Part shown: in pieces, positions 28,441-36,918 of the stretch | Layout of the letters: the number at the start of each line of letters is the position of its first letter | How positions within the stretch are numbered: the first letter of the stretch is position 1 | The notes under the pieces: model-generated | Databases searched by the model: none | Told to the model about the DNA's origin: nothing | What the model saw: the letters and a program-made list of their open reading frames with translations, nothing else | Translations under genes and position numbers: made by a program | NCBI RefSeq assembly: GCF_002093115.1 | Contig: NZ_NAAD01000014.1 | Location: forward strand, 62,001 to 126,000 | DNA: 64,000 nt | Source: Geothermobacter hydrogeniphilus | GTDB taxonomy: Bacteria; Desulfobacterota; Desulfuromonadia; Desulfuromonadales; Geothermobacteraceae | Direction of reading: 5' to 3'

Positions 28441-29907
28441 ATGAATGCAGAAGCAGCAGTTGCAAAACCGATGACCACCCACAGCCCCGAGGAGATCGAG
28501 CGGGTCGCGGAGTGGATCAATACCGAAGAATACAAGGAGAAGAATTTCGCCCGTGAAGCGCTGGTGGTCAACCCGGCGCACATGTGCCAGCCGCTCGGCG
28601 CGCAGATGGTCGCCCATGGCTTTGAGAAGACCATGCCTTTTATTCATGGTTCCCAGGGCTGCGTCTCCTACTTCCGTTCCACCTTCACCCGCCACTTCCG
28701 CGAGCCGGCGTCGGCCGCGGCCGACGCCATGACCGAGGACGGCGCGGTGTTCGGCGGCCAGGCCAACTTCTTCGAGGGGGTCGAGAACACCATTGCCCTT
28801 TACAAGCCGAAAATGCTGGCGATCTACACCACCTGCATGCCCGAAGTCATCGGCGATGACCTTAACGCCTACGTCAAGAACGCCCGCGCCAGGGATTTGA
28901 TCCCCGAGGGATTGCCGACCCCGTACGCCAACACACCCAGTTTCAACGGCAGTCATATCCATGGCTACGATGCCATGCTCAAAAACATCCTGCAGTACCT
29001 GACCGAGGGCAAAAAAGTCGCGGGCAAATGCACCGGAAAGCTGAACCTCATCCCCGGCTTCGACGGCAACACCGCCAACCTGCGCGAGTACAAACGCTAC
29101 TGCGAGCTGATGGAGATTCCCTGCACCATGCTGGCCGACATCAGCGAGACCTTCGACTCGGTCTGTGACGGCACCTATCGTCCCTACCCAGGGGGGACGA
29201 AACTGGAAGACACCGCCGAATCGATCAACGGCAAGGCAACGATCTCGCTGCAGAAGTATTCGACCAGCACGACGATGAAGTTCATCAGCGCCGAGTTCGC
29301 GGGCGAGAGTCTGACGATGCCGATGCCCTTCGGCATCAAGGCGACCGACGCCTTCCTGCTGAAACTTTCCGAACTGTTCGACAAGCCGGTTCCGGAGGCA
29401 CTCAAGGCCGAGCGCGGCCGCGCCGTCGATGCCATCACCGATGGGCACCAGTACATCCACGGCAAGAAGTTCGCCGTCGTCGGAGATCCCGATTACCTGC
29501 TCGGCATCGTCACCTTCCTGCTCGAAACGGGTGCGATTCCGAAACACATTGTCTGCTCGCGAGCGACCAAGAAATTTCAGCAGGAGATACAGGCGCTGCT
29601 TGACTCTTCCCCCTTCGGCGAGGGCTGCGGCATCTACATCAACAAGGACCTCTGGCACCTGCGCAGCCTGCTGATGACCGATCCCTGCGACGCGATCATC
29701 GGCGACACTCACGCCAAGTGGGCGGCACGGGACGCCAAGATTCCGCTGTTCCGCGTCGGCATGCCGATCCTCGATCGCATCAACCTGCACCGCACCCCGA
29801 TCATCGGCTACAACGGCGCGATCAACCTGCTGACGCAAATTGCCAACAAGTTCCTCGATATCAAGGATGAGACATGTGAGGACCCGTGGTTCGAAATGAT
29901 GCGCTGA
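28441..29907 (+). CDS. nifK: nitrogenase molybdenum-iron protein beta chain
   Basis: 488 residues from the ATG at 28441 (AAAGGAGA site). P-cluster cysteines are seen in NPAHMCQPLGA, GSQGCVSYFRS and YTTCMPEVIGDD. It completes the NifDK heterotetramer. The 139-base gap after nifD holds a degenerate repeat (ACGCGGAGTTCGCAGAGTCC) but no terminator. A strong hairpin overlaps its stop codon. Confidence 0.98.
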   Translation: MNAEAAVAKPMTTHSPEEIERVAEWINTEEYKEKNFAREALVVNPAHMCQPLGAQMVAHGFEKTMPFIHGSQGCVSYFRSTFTRHFREPASAAADAMTEDGAVFGGQANFFEGVENTIALYKPKMLAIYTTCMPEVIGDDLNAYVKNARARDLIPEGLPTPYANTPSFNGSHIHGYDAMLKNILQYLTEGKKVAGKCTGKLNLIPGFDGNTANLREYKRYCELMEIPCTMLADISETFDSVCDGTYRPYPGGTKLEDTAESINGKATISLQKYSTSTTMKFISAEFAGESLTMPMPFGIKATDAFLLKLSELFDKPVPEALKAERGRAVDAITDGHQYIHGKKFAVVGDPDYLLGIVTFLLETGAIPKHIVCSRATKKFQQEIQALLDSSPFGEGCGIYINKDLWHLRSLLMTDPCDAIIGDTHAKWAARDAKIPLFRVGMPILDRINLHRTPIIGYNGAINLLTQIANKFLDIKDETCEDPWFEMMR

Positions 29908-29923
29908 GGCCCAAGGCCTCAGC
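29903..29923 (+). terminator. nine-pair hairpin at the nifK stop codon
   Basis: GCTGAGGCC-CAA-GGCCTCAGC, a perfect nine-pair stem with a three-base loop, includes the nifK TGA. There is no T-run, so it more likely protects the nifHDK transcript or lowers downstream expression than terminates fully. Confidence 0.55.
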
Positions 29924-29934
29924 CAGGAGTCTAC

Positions 29935-30372
29935 ATGGCCAGGAACCGCAGACTGAACCTGGTCCGTAGCAAGACAAGGCCAGGAGAATTTATGAAAGTC
30001 GCATTCGCCAGTACCGACAAAGTCCATATCAACGAACACTTCGGCAAGGCAAAGGAATTCTATCTCTGGGAGATCGGGCCCGACGCCGCCGAGTTTACCG
30101 GCATCCTGCAGGTCGACGAGGGGGACGGGGATGCAGATGACCGCATCGAAGCACGCAGCGCGGCTCTGGCCGATTGCGCCCTGGTCTACGTCGGCCAGAT
30201 CGGCGGCCCGGCAGCGGCGCGGCTGGTGGCAAAGAAGATTCATCCCCTGAAGAGCAAGACCGCCGAGCCGATTACGGAAGTGGTGACCAGGCTGCAGGAA
30301 GTGCTACGGGGGAGTCCGCCGCCATGGCTGCGCAAGGCGATGATGAAAAATGCAGGGGCGGCCAAGGGCTAA
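29935..30372 (+). CDS. nifX: nitrogen fixation protein NifX
   Basis: 145 residues from the ATG at 29935 (AGGAG site); the second Met at 29992 also has a GGAGA site and would give 126 residues. The core KVAFASTDKVHINEHFGKAKEFYLWEIG is the NifX/NifB-C FeMo-co-binding fold. It carries NifB-co or a FeMo-co precursor between NifB, NifEN and NifDK. The position just after nifK is typical. Confidence 0.9.
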   Translation: MARNRRLNLVRSKTRPGEFMKVAFASTDKVHINEHFGKAKEFYLWEIGPDAAEFTGILQVDEGDGDADDRIEARSAALADCALVYVGQIGGPAAARLVAKKIHPLKSKTAEPITEVVTRLQEVLRGSPPPWLRKAMMKNAGAAKG

Positions 30373-30447
30373 GGGCTCAATGGTCAAAGGAAAACAAACC
30401 CGGCAAGGAGTTGATCGGTTTTTACCCTTAGCCCTAAGCCCTTAGCC
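30366..30447. repeat. inverted repeat of GGGCTAA units between nifX and fdxB
   Basis: GGCTAAGGGCTCA around 30368-30380 faces AGCCCTAAGCCCTTAGCC at 30430-30447. The result is a potential stem of more than ten pairs between two nif genes. Similar 'CCCTTAGCCC' strings are common intergenic repeats. Confidence 0.5.
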
Positions 30448-30464
30448 GATTTAAGGAGTTAACC

Positions 30465-30734
30465 ATGGCATTTCTGACCGCAACGACCAAGGGGGGAGCC
30501 TCCTGGACCCCGGCTTTCATCGAAGAGATCGACCACGAGAAGTGCATCGGCTGCGGCCGCTGCTTCAAGGCCTGCGCGCGCAAGGTACTCGGACCGGAAG
30601 ACCTGGTCGACGAAGAGAGTGATTCGATCCGCATGGTGATGAGCGTGGTCAACGGGGACAACTGCAGCGGCTGCGCCGCCTGCGCCTCGACCTGCCCCAA
30701 GGGCTGCTTCACCCTCAAACCGCTGGAAGCATAA
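30465..30734 (+). CDS. fdxB: nif-specific ferredoxin III
   Basis: 89 residues with AAGGAG before the ATG. Two 4Fe-4S cysteine sets: CIGCGRCFKACARKVL and CSGCAACASTCPKGC. This is the FdxB/ferredoxin III family found only in nif clusters, probably donating electrons for FeMo-co synthesis or to NifH. Confidence 0.92.
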   Translation: MAFLTATTKGGASWTPAFIEEIDHEKCIGCGRCFKACARKVLGPEDLVDEESDSIRMVMSVVNGDNCSGCAACASTCPKGCFTLKPLEA

Positions 30735-30755
30735 AAATTTCAAAGGAGTTTTGTC

Positions 30756-31112
30756 ATGCTCATCGCAGTTGCATCGAAAAGCGGTACCGTGGTCGACCAG
30801 CACTTCGGCCATGCAGAACGTTTCCTGATCTACGATTACGGTGGCGGCAACCCCGCGCCGGTAAAAGAGGTTCAAGTTGATAAATACTGCTCCCATGATC
30901 CGAATCACCCGTTTCGCCATCCGCAGTTCAACACCATCGTCAGCGCGTTGCAAGGCTGCGAGGCAGTGGTGACAGCGATGATCGGCGAGTTGCCGAAACA
31001 GGAGCTGCAGAAGCTCGGGCTCACGCCGATTGTCACATCGGAACCCATTTCAGTCGCCTTGAAGGGGGCGCATGATGCGGTCTCTGGGTCGTTGTTGAAG
31101 ACAGATGAATGA
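30756..31112 (+). CDS. NifX/NifB-C type FeMo-cofactor carrier domain protein
   Basis: 118 residues, AAAGGAG site. LIAVASKSGTVVDQHFGHAERFLIYDY and AVVTAMIGELPKQEL mark the dinitrogenase FeMo-co biosynthesis domain that is usually fused to the C-terminus of NifB. Here the following nifB lacks that domain, so this protein may supply it in trans. It contains CSHDPNHPF in the middle, an insertion with Cys/His. Confidence 0.85.
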   Translation: MLIAVASKSGTVVDQHFGHAERFLIYDYGGGNPAPVKEVQVDKYCSHDPNHPFRHPQFNTIVSALQGCEAVVTAMIGELPKQELQKLGLTPIVTSEPISVALKGAHDAVSGSLLKTDE

Positions 31113-31186
31113 TGCCATGGCCTATGGCTGGGTGGTGCAGCCCTCATGGAGTTGAAGCTCCCGATTTTTTAAGATCTTACGCAATA

Positions 31187-31227
31187 CGGCACAAAGTGGT
31201 GCCGATGCTGAATTTGGCAATGACGCC
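31187..31227 (+). promoter_or_regulatory. nifB leader: tandem ANTAR-type hairpins
   Basis: P1 is CGGCAC-AAAGTG-GTGCCG (31187-31204), a perfect six-pair stem with a six-base loop bearing A1 and G4. P2 is GGC-AATGAC-GCC (31216-31227), again A1 and G4. P2 shares its 3' arm with the terminator that follows. This is the clearest canonical ANTAR dual-hairpin target in the window, with 11 bases between the hairpins. Confidence 0.8.
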
Positions 31228-31258
31228 CTGAAGAGAAATCTCTTCGGGGCTTATTTTT
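31225..31258 (+). terminator. intrinsic terminator in nifB leader
   Basis: GCCCTGAAGAG (31225-31235) pairs with CTCTTCGGGGC (31240-31250, one G-U pair), followed by TTATTTTT. It overlaps P2 of the ANTAR hairpins, so formation of P2 would prevent termination. It lies 24 bases before the nifB start. Confidence 0.85.
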
Positions 31259-31281
31259 AACCCAGAAAAGGAGCAGGGCTC

Positions 31282-32157
31282 ATGGCTAGCGGTTGCCCGA
31301 TGATGCAAGCAAAAACCGAACACCCCTGTTTTGGCGGCGACCACGGCAAGGCGGGACGCATTCACCTGCCGGTCGCACCGGGCTGTAACATCAAGTGCGG
31401 TTTCTGTGAACGCAGGTTCGACTGCGCCAACGAGAGCCGCCCCGGCGTCACCAGCAGGATCCTCACTCCCGAGCAGGCCGTCGCGCGGGTGCGCCTGATC
31501 AGGCGTCACATGGCCATGCAGGGTGGCGTCCATCTCAAGGTGGTCGGCATCGCTGGCCCAGGCGATCCGCTGGCCAACCAGAAGACCTTTGAGACGTTCA
31601 GACTGGTGCGCGAGGCCTTCCCCGAGATGACCTTGTGCCTATCAACCAATGGGCTGCTCCTTGAAGAGAAGATGCCGCAGATTGTCGAGGCCGACATCCA
31701 CAGCCTGACCATCACCATCAATGCCCTGACTCCGGCCACCGGCGCCAGGATCTACGAGTGGATCCGCCACGGCGGCCGGCACTATGGCGGCGAGACCGGC
31801 GCGGCGATCCTGCTCGAACGGCAGCTCTGCGGACTGGAGGCGGCAGCCGGAGCGGGACTGAGGATCAAGATCAACCACGTCTACATCCCCGGCATCAATG
31901 ACCACGAGACCCTTGACCTGGCGGTGGAAGTGCGCAACCTCGGCGCGCAAGTGATGAATATCATGCCGGTGATCCCGGTTGGGCTGTTCAGGGATGTCGA
32001 GCCCCCCTCCGATGCGACCATGGAGATGGTACGCAACCAGGCCGAGCTGATCCTCTCGCAGGCGCGCCACTGCAAGCAGTGCCGGGCTGATGCTGCCGGT
32101 CTGGTCGGACAGGATATCGACGTGGAGAGGCTGGAAAAAAAACGGCTGGCCTACTGA
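31282..32157 (+). CDS. nifB: nitrogenase cofactor radical SAM protein NifB (short form)
   Basis: 291 residues from the ATG at 31282 (AGGAG site). NifB fuses iron-sulfur units to make NifB-co, the carbide-containing core of FeMo-co. The radical SAM CxxxCxxC is CNIKCGFC, followed by a further Cys in RRFDC; VVGIAGPGDPLANQ, STNGLLL and the C-terminal HCKQCRADAAGLVGQD are family motifs. It lacks the C-terminal NifX-like domain of longer NifB proteins; a separate NifX-like gene is just upstream. Confidence 0.95.
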   Translation: MASGCPMMQAKTEHPCFGGDHGKAGRIHLPVAPGCNIKCGFCERRFDCANESRPGVTSRILTPEQAVARVRLIRRHMAMQGGVHLKVVGIAGPGDPLANQKTFETFRLVREAFPEMTLCLSTNGLLLEEKMPQIVEADIHSLTITINALTPATGARIYEWIRHGGRHYGGETGAAILLERQLCGLEAAAGAGLRIKINHVYIPGINDHETLDLAVEVRNLGAQVMNIMPVIPVGLFRDVEPPSDATMEMVRNQAELILSQARHCKQCRADAAGLVGQDIDVERLEKKRLAY

Positions 32158-32197
32158 AATCTCTGAATTATCCTTTTACTGAAAAGAGGAGAAGAGA

Positions 32198-32935
32198 ATG
32201 ACACCCGAACTGATTCCGTTTCTGGCCGTTTCAATCTTTGTCGTCGCGAGCCTGTACGCCGGTGTCGGTCATGGAGGAGCCTCAGGTTACCTGGCGATCA
32301 TGGCGCTGTTCAGCCTGCAGCCTGAAACCCTGAAACCGACCGCGTTGATCCTCAACATCGTTGTCGCCGGTGTCGGAACCTACCTGTATTGCAGCGCCGG
32401 ACAATTCTCCTGGCGGGCGTTCTGGCCGTTTGTCGTGACCTCGATTCCGGCCAGTTTCATGGGCGGCTATTTCAGCCTGCCGCCGGAATTCTACCGCCCG
32501 GCGCTCGGCATGGTGCTGTTTTTCGCCGCCTGGCGGTTGTTCGTGCGCAAGGATCGCAAGGACGACCTGGCAGCGCCGCCTGCCGTTTTTGTCGCAATGA
32601 CGGTCGGTGCGGTCCTCGGTTTCGCGTCCGGGCTGATCGGGGTCGGCGGCGGAATTTTCCTCAGCCCGCTGATGATCCTGCTTGGATGGGCGCGGGTTCG
32701 CGAAGTGTCGGGCATCGCCGCCCTGTTCATCCTGGTGAACTCGGTATCGGGCCTGCTCGGACACCTGAGCAGTCTGCAGCACGTGCCGGACTACGCCCCC
32801 CTGCTGGCGGGTGTGGCGCTGCTGGGCGGAACCATCGGCGCGCTCTGCGGAAGCCGCCATCTGCCTGTAAGAACGATCCTCAAGGCGATGTCATTGATGC
32901 TGGTGATGGCAGGAGGGAAGATGTTCCTGATTTAA
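32198..32935 (+). CDS. TauE/SafE-family membrane permease
   Basis: 245 residues with about seven or eight hydrophobic segments and two internal glycine-rich repeats (GVGHGGASGYLAIMALF near 25 and GLIGVGGGIFLSPLMILLG near 145), the TauE/SafE signature. The family exports sulfite, sulfonates or related anions; the substrate here is unknown. Lying between nifB and nifU/Q, it may serve sulfur or anion handling for cofactor synthesis, which is speculation. It is convergent with the next gene. Confidence 0.85.
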   Translation: MTPELIPFLAVSIFVVASLYAGVGHGGASGYLAIMALFSLQPETLKPTALILNIVVAGVGTYLYCSAGQFSWRAFWPFVVTSIPASFMGGYFSLPPEFYRPALGMVLFFAAWRLFVRKDRKDDLAAPPAVFVAMTVGAVLGFASGLIGVGGGIFLSPLMILLGWARVREVSGIAALFILVNSVSGLLGHLSSLQHVPDYAPLLAGVALLGGTIGALCGSRHLPVRTILKAMSLMLVMAGGKMFLI

Positions 32936-32962
32936 GCAGGCGGAGGAAAAAGAGGAAGAGGG

Positions 32963-33006
32963 AAAAGGATTGGCAGACCAAACGGCCAAGCCCCTGAATC
33001 CTTTTT
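32963..33006. terminator. bidirectional terminator
   Basis: AAAAGGATT (32963-32971) and AATCCTTTT (32997-33005) with an inner GGC/GCC pair form a hairpin with A- and T-runs on both sides. It serves the permease gene and the convergent NifU/NifQ gene. Confidence 0.6.
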
Positions 33007-34009
33007 ATTCGTCGAAACAGAGGGAATAGTCACTGCAGTCGCCACAGACCGGCGACTTGCACATTACCCCGCCGTTCAGATCACAGACCTGCTTGAACAG
33101 GTAGCGTTTCCAACGCATGCCCTTGTCGTTGGCCGCCAGCAGAGACGGCAGGTGACGGCCGATGGCCGCGCTCAGCTGCGGACGCTCAAACAACCCCATG
33201 GCGATCCAGAGGTGCCCTGGATGCACAGCGCGGGCGACAAGAATATCGGCCAACCAGGCCGCAACCTCGGGGTCGGGGCTCATCGTAACGTGTTCCTGCA
33301 GTAGCTCACGAATCTCAGGGTTGATCTCCGGCAGCCGGGGGGCGCCGGCACTCCATGACTTCGCCTGCCACCCGCATGCGGGGAAGAAACGCCGCACCAG
33401 AAAATCGAATTCTTGTGCCGGGAGCCCCAAAGCCGCATGGATCGCGGCCGCTTCGCTGTCTGCAACCGCCAGCAGGCAGGCGAAGAGGTGCCTGTCCTCC
33501 ACAGCACAGCCATTCGGGTTTGCACTGGCCATCAGGGTGCGATAGGTCGGGTTGTTCACATTGATTTTCGGACCATGCTCTTCTGTCGGATCATGCACTA
33601 TCGCAACCCTCCTCCTGGCATGGACACTGCTGGCGGCCGCGCGCAAGGCCTTGACGGCCAGGTCGGCACAATAATCACGCTCCCTGGGCATGCCGCCGAG
33701 TTGTTGATCAATCACACGGGCCGACCAGCTTTCCAGTTCAGCGAGTGACAGTCCTTCACCCAGCTCCGCCGCGGCCGCGCAAGCCGCCATGGTATAGCCG
33801 CAGCCGAAGACCTGGTAACGGATCGTATCAACCCGCTCCCCAGCGCACTTCAACATGAAGCGCACCGCCAGCTTGCGCCCGGCCTCCCCTGCCCCCAGCC
33901 CGACCTCGCCAATCCCGTCCGGCTGCTCCAGCACCCCGGCATGGCTGTCATCAATCGCATATTTGAGAATGGTTTCGCTGTATCCGTACATTTCCAATTC
34001 CCTTTTCAC
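33005..34009 (-). CDS. NifU N-terminal scaffold fused to NifQ
   Basis: 334 residues. Residues about 5-125 match the IscU/NifU-N scaffold (YSETILKYAIDDSHAGVLEQ, GIGEVG, YQVFGCGYTMAACA, LGGMPRERDYCADLAVKAL). Two of the three cluster cysteines are present (FGCG and DYCAD); the first, normally in a CGD motif, is replaced by AGE. Residues about 180-334 match NifQ, the molybdenum donor for FeMo-co, with the ending NDKGMRWKRYLFKQVCDLNG and CKSPVCGDCSDYSLCF holding the four-Cys motif. The fusion suggests that an Fe-S precursor and molybdenum are handled by one protein. It is downstream of nifEN. Confidence 0.85.
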   Translation of the reverse strand: MKRELEMYGYSETILKYAIDDSHAGVLEQPDGIGEVGLGAGEAGRKLAVRFMLKCAGERVDTIRYQVFGCGYTMAACAAAAELGEGLSLAELESWSARVIDQQLGGMPRERDYCADLAVKALRAAASSVHARRRVAIVHDPTEEHGPKINVNNPTYRTLMASANPNGCAVEDRHLFACLLAVADSEAAAIHAALGLPAQEFDFLVRRFFPACGWQAKSWSAGAPRLPEINPEIRELLQEHVTMSPDPEVAAWLADILVARAVHPGHLWIAMGLFERPQLSAAIGRHLPSLLAANDKGMRWKRYLFKQVCDLNGGVMCKSPVCGDCSDYSLCFDE

Positions 34010-34036
34010 CCCTGCGGCTCTGGGTGAGGCTTCCTC

Positions 34037-35326
34037 TCAGACGGTTTTTCCGCGCATTTCCTCTGCGACGTTGGCCGTCTCATAAAGAAAATACGCTCCC
34101 CCTTCATAGAGCAGATCGTTCTTCAGCGGGTTGCCGACCTCCTCCCAGTTGGGGAAGCCACGCAGCACCAGGCCCTTGCGCAGCCGGTGTGCCAGGGCCT
34201 TGCAATGGCAATTACCGACGATCAGGTCATACTCGTCAGCCGCCGCCTCGGCATCTTCCAGGTCACCGACGAGAACCCTTTTGGCCCATATTTTTTCCAG
34301 TTGCGGCGAATCGACACTCGAAACAGCCAGAGTCACCCGCCCGCCCGCATCATGAAGAATTCTACAGGTACCGGCCAGTTGGTCCGGCTCACCGACCACC
34401 AGAATACGGGTCTGGCCGAGGGAGAAATGGCTGTCGAGCATCGCATCCTGCAGGCGCTGACGCCAGCGTTCAACCTTGGGCGTGACACCATTGAAACCTG
34501 TTTCGGCCAGCAGCAGTTCGACCAGGCTGTCGCTCGCTTCCAGTCCCTGCAGGTGCGAAAAGTGGTGATGCCGCATACCCGCATTCTTCTGCAGCAGAAC
34601 CTTGGCGCTTTCCCGCATAGATTCACCGACGCTGATCACCAGCCCGGCATTCCCCAGGGCCTTGATCTCCTCAACCGAAATACCGCCGCTCGAAAGCGCG
34701 GTCTGTTTTTCACCCAGGTGGCCGTCGAGGGAGGTCGACAGGTCGGGCAGGGCCAATACGTTGAAGCCGAAGCTCTCAATCAGCTCCTTGATTCTCTCGA
34801 CCTCGATCGGCGTCAGGCTGACATGGGGCAACAACACCAGCTTGTTATCATTGACCGTCGCGGCCGGAGCGACCAGTTGTTCGATCAGGGCCTTGCAGGT
34901 CAATGCCCAGCCCGACTCGAAGCCGCCCTCGTAGTCGGGCGTATTGACATAGACCAGCGGGAAATCGGCTTTTGATGCGACCCCTCTGAGGTCATCCCCC
35001 CTGGTTTCGGGCAGGCCGGTGGTATGCAGGCCGATTAAACTCGGACTGGTCTTTTTACAGATATTTTTGACCGACTCGACAATGCTGTAGCCACCGCCAT
35101 CAAGGACCGCCAGTGCGTCGGTCACCGCCGTGGTCTGAATCGCGATCGGTTCACAGAAGTGGCGGGTAAAGAAGACCTTGGTGAAGCTGGTGCAGCCCTG
35201 GGCCCCGTGCATCAGCGGCATACAGCGATCGACACCGGAAAACGCCAGGGTCGCACCCATCGGCTGACTCAGCTTGACAGGATTCACCTGCAGCGGCTTG
35301 TCTCTTTTGCGGGTTACTTCTGCCAT
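34037..35326 (-). CDS. nifN: FeMo-cofactor scaffold subunit NifN
   Basis: 429 residues, homologous to NifK. Motifs are NPVKLSQPMGATLAFSGVDRCMPLMHGAQGC, TGLPETRGDDL and VYVNTPDYEGG. It forms the NifEN scaffold where NifB-co matures to FeMo-co with Mo and homocitrate. Its start overlaps the nifE end by 13 bases. Confidence 0.95.
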   Translation of the reverse strand: MAEVTRKRDKPLQVNPVKLSQPMGATLAFSGVDRCMPLMHGAQGCTSFTKVFFTRHFCEPIAIQTTAVTDALAVLDGGGYSIVESVKNICKKTSPSLIGLHTTGLPETRGDDLRGVASKADFPLVYVNTPDYEGGFESGWALTCKALIEQLVAPAATVNDNKLVLLPHVSLTPIEVERIKELIESFGFNVLALPDLSTSLDGHLGEKQTALSSGGISVEEIKALGNAGLVISVGESMRESAKVLLQKNAGMRHHHFSHLQGLEASDSLVELLLAETGFNGVTPKVERWRQRLQDAMLDSHFSLGQTRILVVGEPDQLAGTCRILHDAGGRVTLAVSSVDSPQLEKIWAKRVLVGDLEDAEAAADEYDLIVGNCHCKALAHRLRKGLVLRGFPNWEEVGNPLKNDLLYEGGAYFLYETANVAEEMRGKTV

Positions 35327-36666
35327 GGTGCCCTCCGCGCGACCAGCTTGAAGACCGGGTTTTCGAGTGCGTTCTTCAGATCTTCGGCCAGGTTGAGCAG
35401 CCCGTCGTAGCCGCCGTAACTCTTCTTTTTCTCCTGGTTGACATCGGCGAAGGCAATCCCCTTCTTGATCGCGGTGTAGAGCGAGCGGCCTCCGGCCAAC
35501 AGCAGGTGAGCACCCTTCTCATCGATCAGCCGGGCCTGCTCTACGCCGGGGTTCATCATCAACACCCCCTTCTCACCCAGGTATTCGCGAGCTCTGGCTC
35601 GATCATCCCCGGTCGCCTTCTTGACCGCCGTCGCCACCACCTCGAGCCCCAGGTCCTGCAGTGCCGCGGCGATCGACCAGGTCTTGTTGCCGCCGGTGTT
35701 GAGAACCGCTTTCTTGTCGGCGAAGACATCACGGTAGGGTTTGAGCCTCTCTTCGAGCCTGGCCTCCTCATAAGCAACCAGCTTTTTGGTGCGCGCGACC
35801 AGCCCTGGATCACCCAGCGCCCTAGCGATGGCCAACAGTCCCTTGCTCGTATCGCGCTTGCCGTAAAAGGAGAGGGAGATCGACGGGATGCCGTACTGCT
35901 CGTGCATCTTGCGCGTCAGCGATACCAGCGACTTGGCGCAGACGATGACGTTCAGCTTCGCGCGGTGGGCACAGCGGATATCCTTGATCCTCCCGTCACC
36001 GGAAAGGGTCGCAAGCACCCGGATGCCGAGTTTGTCGAGCAGGTGCCTGTACTGCCACATGTCGCCGGTAACGTTGTATTCGCCGATCAGGTTGATATCA
36101 AAAGGTGTGGTGGTCTCAGGCTCCAGGGTGCCGACAAGGTGCTGCAGCGCCGCTTCACCGCCGAGACGACTGCCGAGGTTCTTGCTGCCAACGAAGCCGG
36201 GCGCATGCACCGGCACCATCGGTATGCCATGCTTCTCTGCACCCTGCCTGCAGATGAAGTCGATGTCGTCGCCGATCATCGCGGTGACGCAGGTCGAATA
36301 CACGAAGACCGCTGTGGGAGCATAATGCGCCATGATGTAGTCGATCGCTTTGACCAGTTTCTCTTCACCACTGAAAATCACGTCATTGAGGCTGACATCG
36401 GTGGTAAAACCCATCCGGGTCAGGTCGCGGCCCGGCCAGGTCGTTTTCGTTGCGCGGGTCTCCCAGGATGAACCGAGGCAGGTGATCGGCCCGTGGACCA
36501 GGTGCGCTGCGTCGGCGTAGGGAAAGAGGGATATCTGTGCCCCCTCGAAGGCACAGCCGCCGGTGGTCGCACCGGGCCTGGGCGCGTTGCAGGCCTGCTT
36601 CTTCGTTTTATTGTACTCGCAGGCGCTCTCATCGAGCAGGTCTTTGATTTTGGGTTTGGATGACAC
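35314..36666 (-). CDS. nifE: FeMo-cofactor scaffold subunit NifE
   Basis: 450 residues from the GTG at 36666, which has GGAG eight bases upstream; the longer reading from 36729 extends into the leader and is less likely. It starts VSSKPKIKDLLDESACEYNK. Cluster-binding cysteines are in GATTGGCAFEGA, GPITCLGSSW and YSTCVTAMIGDD. It is homologous to NifD but used for cofactor assembly. The leader contains a whole 169-bp MITE. Confidence 0.94.
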   Translation of the reverse strand: MSSKPKIKDLLDESACEYNKTKKQACNAPRPGATTGGCAFEGAQISLFPYADAAHLVHGPITCLGSSWETRATKTTWPGRDLTRMGFTTDVSLNDVIFSGEEKLVKAIDYIMAHYAPTAVFVYSTCVTAMIGDDIDFICRQGAEKHGIPMVPVHAPGFVGSKNLGSRLGGEAALQHLVGTLEPETTTPFDINLIGEYNVTGDMWQYRHLLDKLGIRVLATLSGDGRIKDIRCAHRAKLNVIVCAKSLVSLTRKMHEQYGIPSISLSFYGKRDTSKGLLAIARALGDPGLVARTKKLVAYEEARLEERLKPYRDVFADKKAVLNTGGNKTWSIAAALQDLGLEVVATAVKKATGDDRARAREYLGEKGVLMMNPGVEQARLIDEKGAHLLLAGGRSLYTAIKKGIAFADVNQEKKKSYGGYDGLLNLAEDLKNALENPVFKLVARRAPWQK

Positions 36667-36749
36667 GATAAAGTCTCCACTGAGAAGTAGATTTCCATCG
36701 CGTCTTTGGGAAGGGTCTTGGGTGGCCACGCCACTGTGGCTATGCTTGT

Positions 36750-36918
36750 CTAGGAGTCTGTCGGACTATCCATAGACTGGCTGCAAATCCGTGCGTTCGG
36801 CCCATATCCCAGCTCCATTTTGCCCCATAGCCACTGCTATGAGGCTGCAATTGAGCCGAAATCTGTGCTCAAACGCCCGAATTTTCGCTTCAGCCTGTAT
36901 AGTCCGACAGTCTCCTAG
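36750..36918. mobile_element. 169-bp MITE (CTAGGAG family), copy 2, in the nifE leader
   Basis: Same length and nearly the same sequence as 20580-20748. Ends are CTAGGAGTCTGTCGG and ATAGTCCGACAGTCTCCTAG, with one mismatch between the arms. It sits between the predicted nifE sigma-54 promoter and the gene, so the transcript would start within the element's right end. Confidence 0.9.
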
